From contig JABXHQ010000109.1 of the NCBI GenBank assembly GCA_013373545.1, positions 1-43,361 of the forward strand: DNA of 43,361 bases. The letters run 5' to 3'. Shown here in pieces: positions 16,385-24,391 of the stretch (its first letter is position 1; every line of letters begins with the position of its first letter). Origin of the DNA: Gammaproteobacteria bacterium. Lineage in GTDB: Bacteria > Pseudomonadota > Gammaproteobacteria > Enterobacterales > Kangiellaceae. The position numbers and the translations under genes were made by a program. The notes under the pieces are model-generated. The model was not told the origin of the DNA, made no database searches, and saw only the letters and a list, made by a program, of their open reading frames with translations.

Positions 16385-16810
16385 GTTGAGTCGGCGCGCC
16401 CCAGGTCCTTCTAGCGCTAAATGATCATCAGGATTTCTCAGCTTACATTTTTTTAACGATAAGCAACCACAACCAATACATCCATCGAGCTCATCTTTTA
16501 GCTGCTGCAGTGCCTGTATGCGCTGAGCGAGTTGCGCACGCCACTGCTTTGATATTTTCTGCCAGTCGCGCGTTGACGGTGTGCGACTATTCGGTAATTC
16601 ATCAAATACCGATTTAATTTCATCCAAAGCAATACCCAGTCGTTGGGCCGCTTTAATGATCCCGACACGGCGCAATACGTCACTGTGATAATAGCGATGA
16701 TTACTGGCATTGCGAACACTTTGAATTAAGCCTTGCTGCTCATAAAAGTGTAACGTTGAAACATTGACCCCTGCTCGCTTAGCTACTTCTCCTACGCGCC
16801 ATTTGCTCAT
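16352..16810 (-). CDS. soxR: redox-sensing transcriptional regulator SoxR
   Basis: This MerR-family activator senses redox-cycling compounds through a [2Fe-2S] cluster. The N-terminal winged helix (WRVGEVAKRAGVNVSTLHFYEQQGL) is followed by a dimerisation helix. The cluster motif CIGCGCLSLKKC places ligands at Cys111, Cys114, Cys116 and Cys122 (CX2CXCX5C), the signature that separates SoxR from other MerR proteins. The length of 152 residues matches E. coli SoxR (154). The ATG at 16810 is chosen over a frame opening 75 bp upstream because the MerR domain begins there and the longer version would cover the operator. The mRNA leader is very short, and no good ribosome-binding site is seen. A soxS-type operator lies 18 bp upstream. 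Confidence 0.97.
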   Translation of the reverse strand: MSKWRVGEVAKRAGVNVSTLHFYEQQGLIQSVRNASNHRYYHSDVLRRVGIIKAAQRLGIALDEIKSVFDELPNSRTPSTRDWQKISKQWRAQLAQRIQALQQLKDELDGCIGCGCLSLKKCKLRNPDDHLALEGPGARRLNLAIESSNRRK

Positions 16811-16824
16811 TGCAAAAAATATCC

Positions 16825-16855
16825 TTGACCTCAAGTTAACTTGAGGAAATAAACT
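16825..16855 (+). promoter_or_regulatory. SoxR operator within a 19-bp-spaced promoter
   Basis: The 18-bp perfect palindrome CCTCAAGTTAACTTGAGG at 16829-16846 is, from memory, identical to the E. coli soxS SoxR box. It sits between TTGACC (16825-16830) and TAAACT (16850-16855), a 19-bp spacer typical of MerR-family activated promoters. It reads rightwards into the 45-codon ORF and the VOC gene. Confidence 0.93.
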
Positions 16856-16886
16856 TAGCATACATTCAAGTAAAGGAGCAACCATT

Positions 16887-17024
16887 ATGAAAACCTATGC
16901 CATACCCGAACAGCCGACCCTCAATTCAGCGCACGCCACCAAGCCGAAAGCTGCGCGATTTGTTCGCATTAAGTTTATGCGCGAAACCTACAAAGTATTT
17001 AATCAAGTTATGGCGAAAAAATAG
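16887..17024 (+). CDS. 45-residue cationic small protein, SoxR-controlled
   Basis: This short ORF is not a member of any family I recognise. It starts 32 bp after the -10 of the SoxR promoter and has AAGGAG eight bases before its ATG, among the best ribosome-binding sites in the window. The product begins MKTYAIPEQPTLNSAHATKP and continues as a likely amphipathic helix (about residues 22-43, with Arg and Lys spaced among Phe, Val, Ile and Met). It has ten Lys/Arg and two acidic residues and no signal peptide. Its stop overlaps the GGAG of the next gene, eight bases before that gene's ATG, implying cotranslation. A leader peptide or a stress-induced microprotein are both possible. Confidence 0.72.
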   Translation: MKTYAIPEQPTLNSAHATKPKAARFVRIKFMRETYKVFNQVMAKK

Positions 17025-17032
17025 GAGATATT

Positions 17033-17437
17033 ATGCAACCATCCATTCAAGGAATCGATCATCTACATGTCTATGTTAATGATAAAACACTCGCAGTAAA
17101 ATGGTTTCAAGATACATTAGGATTTAGGCCACTAAGTAAATTCCAGAGCTGGAATACTCAATCTGGCCCATTAATGATTGGGGATCAACAAAATCGCGCA
17201 CTGTTAGCGCTATTCGAAAGTTCACATGAACAGCCAAGTCGAGTCATTGCATTTGGTTGTTCGGCAGAAAACTTCATCCAGTGGCGAGCGAAACTGACTG
17301 CACTCGATAGCTTAGATCGATTAGCCGATCATGAAATCAGTTTTTCTTTGTACTTTACCGACCCATTTGGTAACCAGTATGAAATCACCTGTCACGATCA
17401 CCAAACGTTGAGCGGTTTACTTTACCCAGAAAATTAA
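17033..17437 (+). CDS. VOC-fold (glyoxalase/bleomycin-resistance) protein
   Basis: The 134-residue cytoplasmic protein has the vicinal oxygen chelate fold. The first beta strand IDHLHVYVNDKTLAVKWFQDTLGF and the C-terminal FSLYFTDPFGNQYEIT are hallmark segments. Candidate metal ligands are His12 or His14 and the Glu of YEIT. Members include glyoxalases, extradiol dioxygenases and fosfomycin- or bleomycin-resistance proteins; the substrate here is open. It is the second gene behind the SoxR-type promoter, so a role against redox-active or electrophilic compounds is inferred. Its stop overlaps the uvrD stop by four bases (TTAA), tail to tail. Confidence 0.88.
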   Translation: MQPSIQGIDHLHVYVNDKTLAVKWFQDTLGFRPLSKFQSWNTQSGPLMIGDQQNRALLALFESSHEQPSRVIAFGCSAENFIQWRAKLTALDSLDRLADHEISFSLYFTDPFGNQYEITCHDHQTLSGLLYPEN

Positions 17438-19638
17438 CCCACAGGAGCAAGCTTCGCATAAGCCAGTACCAGTCGTTTAACCCCAACCGATTCAAAATTT
17501 ATCTGGATATTGGCTTGCGGCCCACTGCCTTCAAAATTCAGAATTACGCCGCGACCAAATTTGGGATGTTCAACTGTTTGTCCTAACATAAAACCACCGG
17601 GCATTTGATCGCTATCTAATGGTAGCCTCGAGCTAGTAAAGGGTTGTGTAACCGATGCATTAAGGCGCACTTCTTCAACCAGTTCAGCCGGAATTTCGCG
17701 CACAAAACGCGATAGGGATGGATAGGTTTCTTTACCCCACAAACGTCGTTTTTCAGCATGCAGCAAGTAAAGTTTTTTCATTGCCCGAGTAATACCAACA
17801 TAACAAAGCCGACGCTCTTCAGCTAAACCATCTTGGTCTTCTAACGACATTTGATGTGGGAAAAGTTTTTCTTCCATACCCGTTAGAAAGACCACAGGAA
17901 ACTCCAATCCCTTGGCAGAATGCAGCGTCATTAATTGCACTGAGTCTTCATATTTTTCGGCTTGGGTATCGCCGGCTTCCAATGAAGCGTGAGATAAAAA
18001 TGCTAATAATGGCGTCATCTCGGGTATATCTTCTTGGTACCCCTCGTCTTCGGGCTCTTGATAAATATAATCATCGACATCAAATTCGCGCGCTGCAGAA
18101 ACAAGTTCTTGTAAGTTCTCTTTACGCGCAAGGCCTTTCTCACCTTTTTCTTTTAAATACATATCGAGCAAACCGCTCGCCTCAATGACGAAATCAATTA
18201 GCTGATGCAAGTCTTGTGACTGAGTCTCTTGTTCTATATTCGTTACCAGTTGCATAAATGTTTCGAGACCATTGCGTGCTCGAGCCGGCAACAATTGCTC
18301 TGCAACTACAACCTTTGCGGCTTGCCATAAAGATAATTGTCGCGCTCGGGCAACCTCGCGAACCGTCTCTAATGACTTTTGCCCGAGTCCACGGGTGGGC
18401 GTGTTGACCACTCGCTCAAAGGCAGGATCGTCATTGCGATTGGCCAGCAACCGGCAATAAGCTAACGTATCTTTTATTTCTGCTCGTTCGAAGAAACGCA
18501 AACCACCATAGATTCGATAAGGAATACTGCGCTGTAACAGCGCCTCTTCGAGAACTCGCGATTGCGCATTTGAACGATACAAAATGGCACACTCAGAATA
18601 ATTATTGCCTTGCCCCACATACTCCTCAATCCGAGCGGCTATAAAGCGTGCCTCTTCTTGTTCATTAAAAGCCGTATATAACGAGATTGGGTCACCCAAA
18701 TCGCCACTGGTCCATAGGTTTTTACCGAGGCGCTCAAGATTGTTTGCAATAACTGCATTGGCAGCTTGCAAGATGGTTTCCGTTGAACGATAGTTTTGTT
18801 CTAAACGGATGGTTTCGGCATCTAAATAATCTTTTTGAAACTGATGAATATTTTCGATTCGCGCACCGCGCCAGCCATAAATCGACTGATCATCATCCCC
18901 AACGATTGTAATCGCACTGCTGTGACCACTGAGTAATTTAATCCATCGATATTGAATAGCATTGGTGTCTTGAAATTCGTCAACCAAAACATGACGAAAG
19001 CGATTTTGGTAGTGGACTCTTAGTGATTCATTATCTCGTAGTAATTCGTAAGCTCGCAATAGAAGCTCAGCAAAATCGACCAAAGAGCCTTGTTGACAGG
19101 CTTGCTCATAATGAGAGTAGATCGAAGTCATGGTCGCGACAAACAAATCGCCTTGATGTTGAATCTCGTGCGGTCGCAACCCATCATCTTTTTGCGCATT
19201 GATAAACCATTGGGCTTGCTTGGGCGGCCACTCGTTTTCATCCAGCCCGAGTTCACGAATAACCCGCTTCACAATGCGTAATTGGTCATCGCTGTCGAGT
19301 ATTTGAAAGTTTTCATCCAGTTTTGCATCGCGCGCGTGTGCTCGCAGTAATCGATGGGCCAACCCATGAAAAGTTCCCACCCACATAGAGCTGGCGGGAC
19401 GTCCGAGTAAATCCTCAATACGGCTGCGCATTTCGTGAGCCGCTTTATTGGTAAATGTCACGGCCAATAGAGCGTGTGGAGATAAACCACATTGAGCAAT
19501 CAGCCATGCAATTCGATGCACCAATACTCGCGTCTTTCCCGAGCCAGCACCGGCTAACACCAATAATGCCGCCGCGTCGCAAGTAACTGCATCGCGTTGT
19601 GCATCGTTTAACGAATGTAATATAGGATCTGTGTTCAT
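17434..19638 (-). CDS. uvrD: DNA helicase II UvrD
   Basis: This superfamily 1 3'-5' helicase acts in nucleotide-excision and mismatch repair. The 734-residue length fits (E. coli 720). Helicase motifs run in order: LVLAGAGSGKTRVL (Walker A), AVTFTNKAAHEM, VLVDEFQDTNAIQY, GDDDQSIYGWRGA, LEQNYRST, TLHSAKGLEFPVVFLTGMEE and CYVGITRAMKKL. The C-terminal tail ends in a Tudor-like FMLGQTVEHPKFGRGVILNFEG segment, as in UvrD/PcrA proteins that bind RNA polymerase. In enterobacteria uvrD follows xerC and the HAD gene directly. Here four genes separate them (19736-23624). Confidence 0.97.
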   Translation of the reverse strand: MNTDPILHSLNDAQRDAVTCDAAALLVLAGAGSGKTRVLVHRIAWLIAQCGLSPHALLAVTFTNKAAHEMRSRIEDLLGRPASSMWVGTFHGLAHRLLRAHARDAKLDENFQILDSDDQLRIVKRVIRELGLDENEWPPKQAQWFINAQKDDGLRPHEIQHQGDLFVATMTSIYSHYEQACQQGSLVDFAELLLRAYELLRDNESLRVHYQNRFRHVLVDEFQDTNAIQYRWIKLLSGHSSAITIVGDDDQSIYGWRGARIENIHQFQKDYLDAETIRLEQNYRSTETILQAANAVIANNLERLGKNLWTSGDLGDPISLYTAFNEQEEARFIAARIEEYVGQGNNYSECAILYRSNAQSRVLEEALLQRSIPYRIYGGLRFFERAEIKDTLAYCRLLANRNDDPAFERVVNTPTRGLGQKSLETVREVARARQLSLWQAAKVVVAEQLLPARARNGLETFMQLVTNIEQETQSQDLHQLIDFVIEASGLLDMYLKEKGEKGLARKENLQELVSAAREFDVDDYIYQEPEDEGYQEDIPEMTPLLAFLSHASLEAGDTQAEKYEDSVQLMTLHSAKGLEFPVVFLTGMEEKLFPHQMSLEDQDGLAEERRLCYVGITRAMKKLYLLHAEKRRLWGKETYPSLSRFVREIPAELVEEVRLNASVTQPFTSSRLPLDSDQMPGGFMLGQTVEHPKFGRGVILNFEGSGPQANIQINFESVGVKRLVLAYAKLAPVG

Positions 19639-19735
19639 GGTCGCAATTCTACCACTTAAATAAGTAGCATGCAGACATTAGTTTCATTTCCGTTTAATCT
19701 TGTGAGTCAATTCGATAGGTAACGGAATTCTAACG

Positions 19736-20626
19736 GTGATTAAAACACTTTTAACAACCCGCGGCACTTGGACACAGCAGCTATTAGGCCTCATGGTATT
19801 AATGATAAGCACTAGCGTGATGGCTCAGAAATCCACCACTGCGGTCATAGCGGAGCGCTACTTTACCGCTTGGCAACGCAATGCTCCGATACCTGTGCTA
19901 AGTTCTGAGGAACAAGCATTAGCGCCCTATACGATTCAACAAGAGTGGGTCAAACTGCGCCGCCAGAAGCAAGCCATTGCCGGCTTTAAAGCCGGATTGA
20001 CATCAAAGCAAGCGCAGCAGAAATTTCGCGTCGACAAAGCACTCGCAGGCGTGCTTTTTCAACCCGGTCAAGTGCAGCCTCCGTGGCAAATCAAACGCAG
20101 TGATTATCGCGGCTTAATGATTGAAACTGAGCTCGGATTTTCGGTTAATCGCACCATCACCAAGCCCGTTGAATCGGTTGATCAACTAAAAGCGCTCGTG
20201 GCCAAAGTATACCCAGTGATAGAACTTCCCGACATAGGATTTGCGCAAATGCCGGTAAGCGGTCAGGATTTGATCGCCAGCAATTTAGGCTCTGCCAGCT
20301 TTATCAAAGGTCCCGCCTTTGCCTTAGACCAGTTGGGAGTTCAAGATGGCCTTTCCGATCTCAATGCAATTGCCGTTTCGTTAACTTATATTCAGCCTGG
20401 CCAAGGCGATCAATTAATTAATCAAGGCAAAGCCAGCGATGCACTAAGCGATCAATGGCGGGCTTTATTATTTCTGATCAATCACAGTCTCGAGCAAGGC
20501 TATACCATTAGTCCCGATCACCTGTTAATTACCGGTGCCATTGGCAAAATGATTCCGGCAAAGCCGGGTCACTATCGCGCCAACTTTGGGGCATTGAACA
20601 CTTTAGAATTTGTGATTCTGCCATGA
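19736..20626 (+). CDS. exported 2-keto-4-pentenoate hydratase-like (FAH superfamily) protein
   Basis: This 296-residue protein resembles MhpD-type hydratases of the fumarylacetoacetate hydrolase superfamily. It has AIAGFKAGLTSKQAQQKF, GVLF, an ExE pair in MIETELGFSV, VIELPDIGF (third acidic metal ligand) and NLGSASFIKGP. Unlike cytoplasmic members, it begins with about 30 residues that read as a signal peptide (basic start, hydrophobic LLGLMVLMIST, cleavage near VMA-Q). The GTG start at 19736 keeps this segment. Its stop overlaps the next start (ATGA), so it heads an operon with a dehydrogenase and an aldehyde dehydrogenase. The substrate is unknown; hydration of a 2-keto-enoate is the family reaction. 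Confidence 0.8.
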   Translation: MIKTLLTTRGTWTQQLLGLMVLMISTSVMAQKSTTAVIAERYFTAWQRNAPIPVLSSEEQALAPYTIQQEWVKLRRQKQAIAGFKAGLTSKQAQQKFRVDKALAGVLFQPGQVQPPWQIKRSDYRGLMIETELGFSVNRTITKPVESVDQLKALVAKVYPVIELPDIGFAQMPVSGQDLIASNLGSASFIKGPAFALDQLGVQDGLSDLNAIAVSLTYIQPGQGDQLINQGKASDALSDQWRALLFLINHSLEQGYTISPDHLLITGAIGKMIPAKPGHYRANFGALNTLEFVILP

Positions 20627-21624
20627 GCACTAACGCAAATGTTTTTCTCGATGCGGGCACCTTAAGCCCGCTCAATTATCGTACAGCAACGGCATCTCAG
20701 CTGTCTGCACAACACTTTGATATCGATATTAATGCCCTATTGAAAGCGGCACAGCCACTCAAGCTTTATCAACGCAGTGCACCCGAACAAGTGATTGAGC
20801 GAGCGGCCAATGCCGAAATTATTATTAGCAACAAAGTTTATTTGAGCGCTGAAATCCTGGCTGAGTTGCCACAATTACGTTTGATCTGTGTTGCGGCTAC
20901 CGGGGTTAATAATGTTGATTTAGCGGCAGCAAGGAAACATCAAATAGCGGTGTGTAATGTAGCGGGCTACTCAACGGACTCAGTCGTGCAATTAACCTTG
21001 CAGTTAATACTGCAGCTGAACATTGGATGGACTGCACTGCAGCACGCTATGCAAAATATTGGCTGGGAAAATCATAATGAATTTGTCTTATTGCCGCGAA
21101 GCTTTGGTCAGTTACGCGGAAAAACCCTAACGATTATTGGTTATGGGACCATCGGAAAAGCCGTTGCCAGCGTTGCTAAAGCGCTGGGTATGACCATTTT
21201 GATTGCTCAACTGCCCGGGCGACCCGCACGCAAAGACTCGGTTGCGCTGGCGACAGCATTAACTCAAAGTGATTTTGTTAGCTTGCACTGTCCTCTCACC
21301 GAGCAAACTGAGCATTTGGTCAACTCAGCCTTCTTAGCGCAGTTAAAACCCAATGCTATATTGATTAATACAGCAAGAGGAGGTTTAATCGACGAAGCGG
21401 CCGTTGCCCGTGCGCTAAACAGCGGACAGCTTGCTGGCTTTGGTGCCGACGTTTTAAGCCAAGAGCCACCGGCGGCGGATAATCCACTGTTAACCGCCGC
21501 TAATACAATAATTACGCCGCATATTGGATGGGCAAGCTTGCCGGCGCGGCAGACTTTGGTTGATCAAATCGCAGCCAATATTCAGAGCTTTCACCAAGGT
21601 GAATTGTGCAATCGAATTGTTTAA
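20623..21624 (+). CDS. D-isomer-specific 2-hydroxyacid dehydrogenase (HprA/glycerate dehydrogenase-like)
   Basis: This 333-residue NAD(P)-dependent enzyme interconverts 2-oxoacids and D-2-hydroxyacids. The Rossmann motif is IIGYGTIGKAVASVA. The catalytic triad is present: Arg in NTARGGLIDEAAV, Glu in LSQEPP and His in TPHIGWAS. The segment CNVAGYSTDSVVQLTL resembles glycerate dehydrogenase HprA. The exact substrate is not settled. It is cytoplasmic, overlaps the upstream exported hydratase-like gene by four bases, and the aldehyde dehydrogenase follows after 10 bp. Confidence 0.9.
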   Translation: MSTNANVFLDAGTLSPLNYRTATASQLSAQHFDIDINALLKAAQPLKLYQRSAPEQVIERAANAEIIISNKVYLSAEILAELPQLRLICVAATGVNNVDLAAARKHQIAVCNVAGYSTDSVVQLTLQLILQLNIGWTALQHAMQNIGWENHNEFVLLPRSFGQLRGKTLTIIGYGTIGKAVASVAKALGMTILIAQLPGRPARKDSVALATALTQSDFVSLHCPLTEQTEHLVNSAFLAQLKPNAILINTARGGLIDEAAVARALNSGQLAGFGADVLSQEPPAADNPLLTAANTIITPHIGWASLPARQTLVDQIAANIQSFHQGELCNRIV

Positions 21625-21634
21625 TGGGTCTTCT

Positions 21635-23071
21635 ATGACGGTACAAGAATTACAAGCTTCCGACAGCAAAGTGTTTATGCATGATATCTTTGAACAACAA
21701 CAACACGCTTTTCGTGCGCATCCTTACCCAACCTACCAAGAACGCCGCGAAATGTTAAAAGCGCTCAAGCGCAGCTTATTAAAAAATCAACAGCGATTGC
21801 TGAAAAGTCTAAGTGCCGATTATGGCCATCGCAGTGAAGATGATTCCCTACTAGCCGATGTTATGCCCACAGTGATGAGCATTCGTTATCATTTAAAGCA
21901 TATGAAACAGTGGATGCAGCGCCAACCGCGGCAGATAGGCTGGTTATTTTGGCCGGCAAAGGCATGGGTCGAATATCAACCCTTAGGTGTTGTGGGCATT
22001 ATGGTTCCCTGGAACTACCCAGTATTCCTTGCGCTCGGTCCCTTGATCGCTGCGCTCGCCGCCGGTAACCGCGCGATGATCAAACTGTCCGAGTTTACGC
22101 CCTACACCAACCGCATTCTGCGAGAAATTATAGAAGATGTGTTTGATCAAACGGAAGTCGCCGTGATTGAAGGGGATGCCAATATCGCCGCCAGTTTTTC
22201 TTCGCTGCCCTTCGATCATTTGTTTTTTACCGGCTCAACCGCCGTAGGCAAACATGTCATGCGAGCAGCCGCTAACAATTTAACCCCAGTAACCTTAGAG
22301 CTGGGTGGAAAGTCACCCGTGATTATTGGCGAAGATATTGACTTGACCATCGCTGTGGAACGCATACTCTACGGTAAGTGCTTGAATGCCGGACAGACCT
22401 GTGTCGCGCCCGACTATATACTTTGCCCAGAAAATAAATTGGCAGAGCTGGTTGAATTGATGGAAAACCACTTTCAATCCTTATATCCCAGTGTGGCGGA
22501 TAACCCTGATTACTCCGCCATTATTAACGGATCACAATACGGACGTTTACAAGCCTGGTTAAGCGAAGCGGAAACGGCAGGCTGCGACATTATTCGCCTT
22601 AACCCGGCCGCGGAAACTTTTAATCCGAATGAACGCAAAATTCCGTTAACTATCGTGCTTAATCCGCCCGATAGCTTAAACCTTATGCAGCAAGAAATTT
22701 TTGGACCAATACTACCGATTATTAGTTACACATCGGTGCACGATGCGATTCGTTATGTGCAACGACATCCGCGGCCGCTAGCGCTGTATTTAATGTCTTT
22801 TGATCGTAAATTACAACGCCAAGTACTGCGGCATACTCATTCCGGCGGTGTGTGCATTAATGATTCTGTTATCCAGGTTGCCCAAGAGGATTTACCATTT
22901 GGTGGCATTGGTGCTTCCGGTATGGGGCACTATCACGGCGAAGAGGGTTTCTTGACCTTTTCAAAAGCCAAGTCAGTGCTTAAGCGTGGGCGGTTTAGTT
23001 CCGCAAAAATGGCGTTTCCTCCCTATGGACGCTGGATTCATCGTTTGATTTATCGTTTATTTATTCGTTAG
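21635..23071 (+). CDS. aldehyde dehydrogenase, coniferyl-aldehyde-dehydrogenase type
   Basis: This 478-residue NAD(P)-dependent aldehyde dehydrogenase has the cofactor-binding PWNYPVFLALGPLIAALAAGN, GSTAVGKHVM, the general-base Glu in TLELGGKSP and the nucleophilic Cys in LNAGQTCVAPDY. The short C-terminal extension with membrane-leaning residues (PPYGRWIHRLIYRLFIR) is seen in the CalB-like and fatty aldehyde dehydrogenase group. The ATG at 21635 is chosen. An in-frame start 111 bp upstream would overlap the preceding gene extensively and adds a sequence with no family match. Substrate range in this group is broad, so the product name should stay generic. Confidence 0.9.
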   Translation: MTVQELQASDSKVFMHDIFEQQQHAFRAHPYPTYQERREMLKALKRSLLKNQQRLLKSLSADYGHRSEDDSLLADVMPTVMSIRYHLKHMKQWMQRQPRQIGWLFWPAKAWVEYQPLGVVGIMVPWNYPVFLALGPLIAALAAGNRAMIKLSEFTPYTNRILREIIEDVFDQTEVAVIEGDANIAASFSSLPFDHLFFTGSTAVGKHVMRAAANNLTPVTLELGGKSPVIIGEDIDLTIAVERILYGKCLNAGQTCVAPDYILCPENKLAELVELMENHFQSLYPSVADNPDYSAIINGSQYGRLQAWLSEAETAGCDIIRLNPAAETFNPNERKIPLTIVLNPPDSLNLMQQEIFGPILPIISYTSVHDAIRYVQRHPRPLALYLMSFDRKLQRQVLRHTHSGGVCINDSVIQVAQEDLPFGGIGASGMGHYHGEEGFLTFSKAKSVLKRGRFSSAKMAFPPYGRWIHRLIYRLFIR

Positions 23072-23153
23072 GCCCGCATCAGACTGCTCGGCATTGGCAT
23101 TTAAATAAGCATCAGCTATATTTTATTGATTACGACTATTAAGGAGTATTCGG

Positions 23154-23624
23154 GTGAAAAAATTAATAACGAGTAGCATCGGATTGGCCTTGGCAATGAC
23201 CAGTTACGGCATTAAAGCTGACGAGCAAACCGAGTTAGCGGACACCGTTAACAGCTTTATGATTGAGAGTTACAACTATGTACTCAACATTAACTTGTTA
23301 ATTGAGCTGTGCGCTTCCGAACGCTACCTCGAGGTAGATACCAACTCAAAAGCGTTCAATGACAAGTTGCAAGCCAACATCAAAAAGTTTGCCGGCTTCG
23401 CTAAAATTGAAAACTATAGCGCGAATAAAGTCGCTGCCGATGTCGAAACGAAATTTAACGCTTTCCTACAAGGTGTTCGGTACGGTGGTTTCATTGCCGA
23501 TAACTTCGTCAGAACTCAATACCCTAAAGGACTTTGTACGGAAGAAATCAAAAAAGATCTCGATGCAAAAATCAATGAGCTGATCAAAAAGGACGAGTTT
23601 CGTCTGTCAACGATTGATGATTAG
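23154..23624 (+). CDS. small secreted protein, unknown family
   Basis: The 156-residue product starts with a clear signal peptide (MKKLITSSIGLALAMTSYGIKA, cleavage near KADE). The mature part is helical, Lys/Glu-rich and has two cysteines (IELCASER and KGLCTEE) that could pair. GTG is the start, with TAAGGAG nine bases upstream. I do not recognise the family. It follows the aldehyde dehydrogenase after 82 bp, and that gap has no obvious terminator, so it may be cotranscribed or have its own promoter. Confidence 0.75.
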   Translation: MKKLITSSIGLALAMTSYGIKADEQTELADTVNSFMIESYNYVLNINLLIELCASERYLEVDTNSKAFNDKLQANIKKFAGFAKIENYSANKVAADVETKFNAFLQGVRYGGFIADNFVRTQYPKGLCTEEIKKDLDAKINELIKKDEFRLSTIDD

Positions 23625-23632
23625 CATTAATG

Positions 23633-23660
23633 GGCGTTCGCTTAGTGTTTTGCGAGCGCC
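23633..23660 (+). terminator. weak terminator hairpin overlapping the end of the convergent HAD gene
   Basis: GGCGTTCGC (23633-23641) pairs with GCGAGCGCC (23652-23660) in a 9-bp stem with one G-U pair and a 10-nt loop. Only a short T-poor tail follows. It starts 8 bp after the stop of the small secreted-protein gene and covers the last HAD codons. Confidence 0.35.
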
Positions 23661-24391
23661 TCTTGAGTTGCCTGATAAAACGCAGCTAATGTAGCAAATT
23701 GAAAATCCGCTTGGCTATCAGCCGACCCAGCAGAGGTATCAGCAATCAGCGCCACCCAACTGCCCGCATCGCGTGCCGCAGCTACGTCATATTTCTCACT
23801 GTCACCAACATATAATAGCTGTGCACTCTCAACTGCATACTGGCGACACGCCGCTGTTAACATATCGCCACTGGGCTTCGCTAAACCATCGCAACCCGCG
23901 CGCCAATGTCCAGAAAAATAGTGCCGGATCCCCACTTGCTCAAGATCCACATTGCCATTGGAGATCGCAACTAAAATAAATCCCTTGCTTTGCAAACTCG
24001 ACAGCAAAGGAATGGTGTGATCAAACAAATTCACTTGCTGGCGCCGCTGAAAAAACCGCGCAAACGCTTCCTCGGCTACGGCTGCTGGCAATCGATGAGT
24101 TTGACAAAATTGAGCTAATGCTGCTAAGCGTAAACGTGTCATATCCTGATAGCCAACCGCATCTTGTACGGTCAGTTCTAGGACAATCGCGTTGAGTTGT
24201 CGACTGATATCGTCAATGCTTAGGTTCGACAGTTGCTGCTGTAAATAATTATTTTGCTCGAATACCGCAGCGCTAATCACATCGTGATTTGGCCACAGAG
24301 TATCATCAAGATCAAAACCAATGACTTTAACTTGCTTTAAGGCAACCGCGAGTTTATGACTTTGATTTTTTGGCACGGGGGTGAGCGGCAT
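23642..24391 (-). CDS. HAD-superfamily hydrolase (YigB/subfamily IA type)
   Basis: This is a 249-residue cytoplasmic phosphatase-like enzyme. All four HAD motifs are visible: FDLDDTLW (nucleophile Asp), ISNGN, the Lys in KPSGDM and VGDSEKYDVAAARDAG. Its position directly after xerC equals that of yigB (flavin phosphatase) in E. coli; the same activity is inferred from context only. The frame opens at TTG 24421, but the ATG at 24391 is preferred because AAAGG lies six bases before it. It overlaps the xerC 3' end by 38 bp, so the pair is translationally linked. Confidence 0.88.
   Translation of the reverse strand: MPLTPVPKNQSHKLAVALKQVKVIGFDLDDTLWPNHDVISAAVFEQNNYLQQQLSNLSIDDISRQLNAIVLELTVQDAVGYQDMTRLRLAALAQFCQTHRLPAAVAEEAFARFFQRRQQVNLFDHTIPLLSSLQSKGFILVAISNGNVDLEQVGIRHYFSGHWRAGCDGLAKPSGDMLTAACRQYAVESAQLLYVGDSEKYDVAAARDAGSWVALIADTSAGSADSQADFQFATLAAFYQATQEALAKH

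Noticed and set aside
21524-21634. N-terminal extension of the aldehyde dehydrogenase
   Set aside because: It lies inside the preceding dehydrogenase gene, and the family begins near the ATG at 21635.
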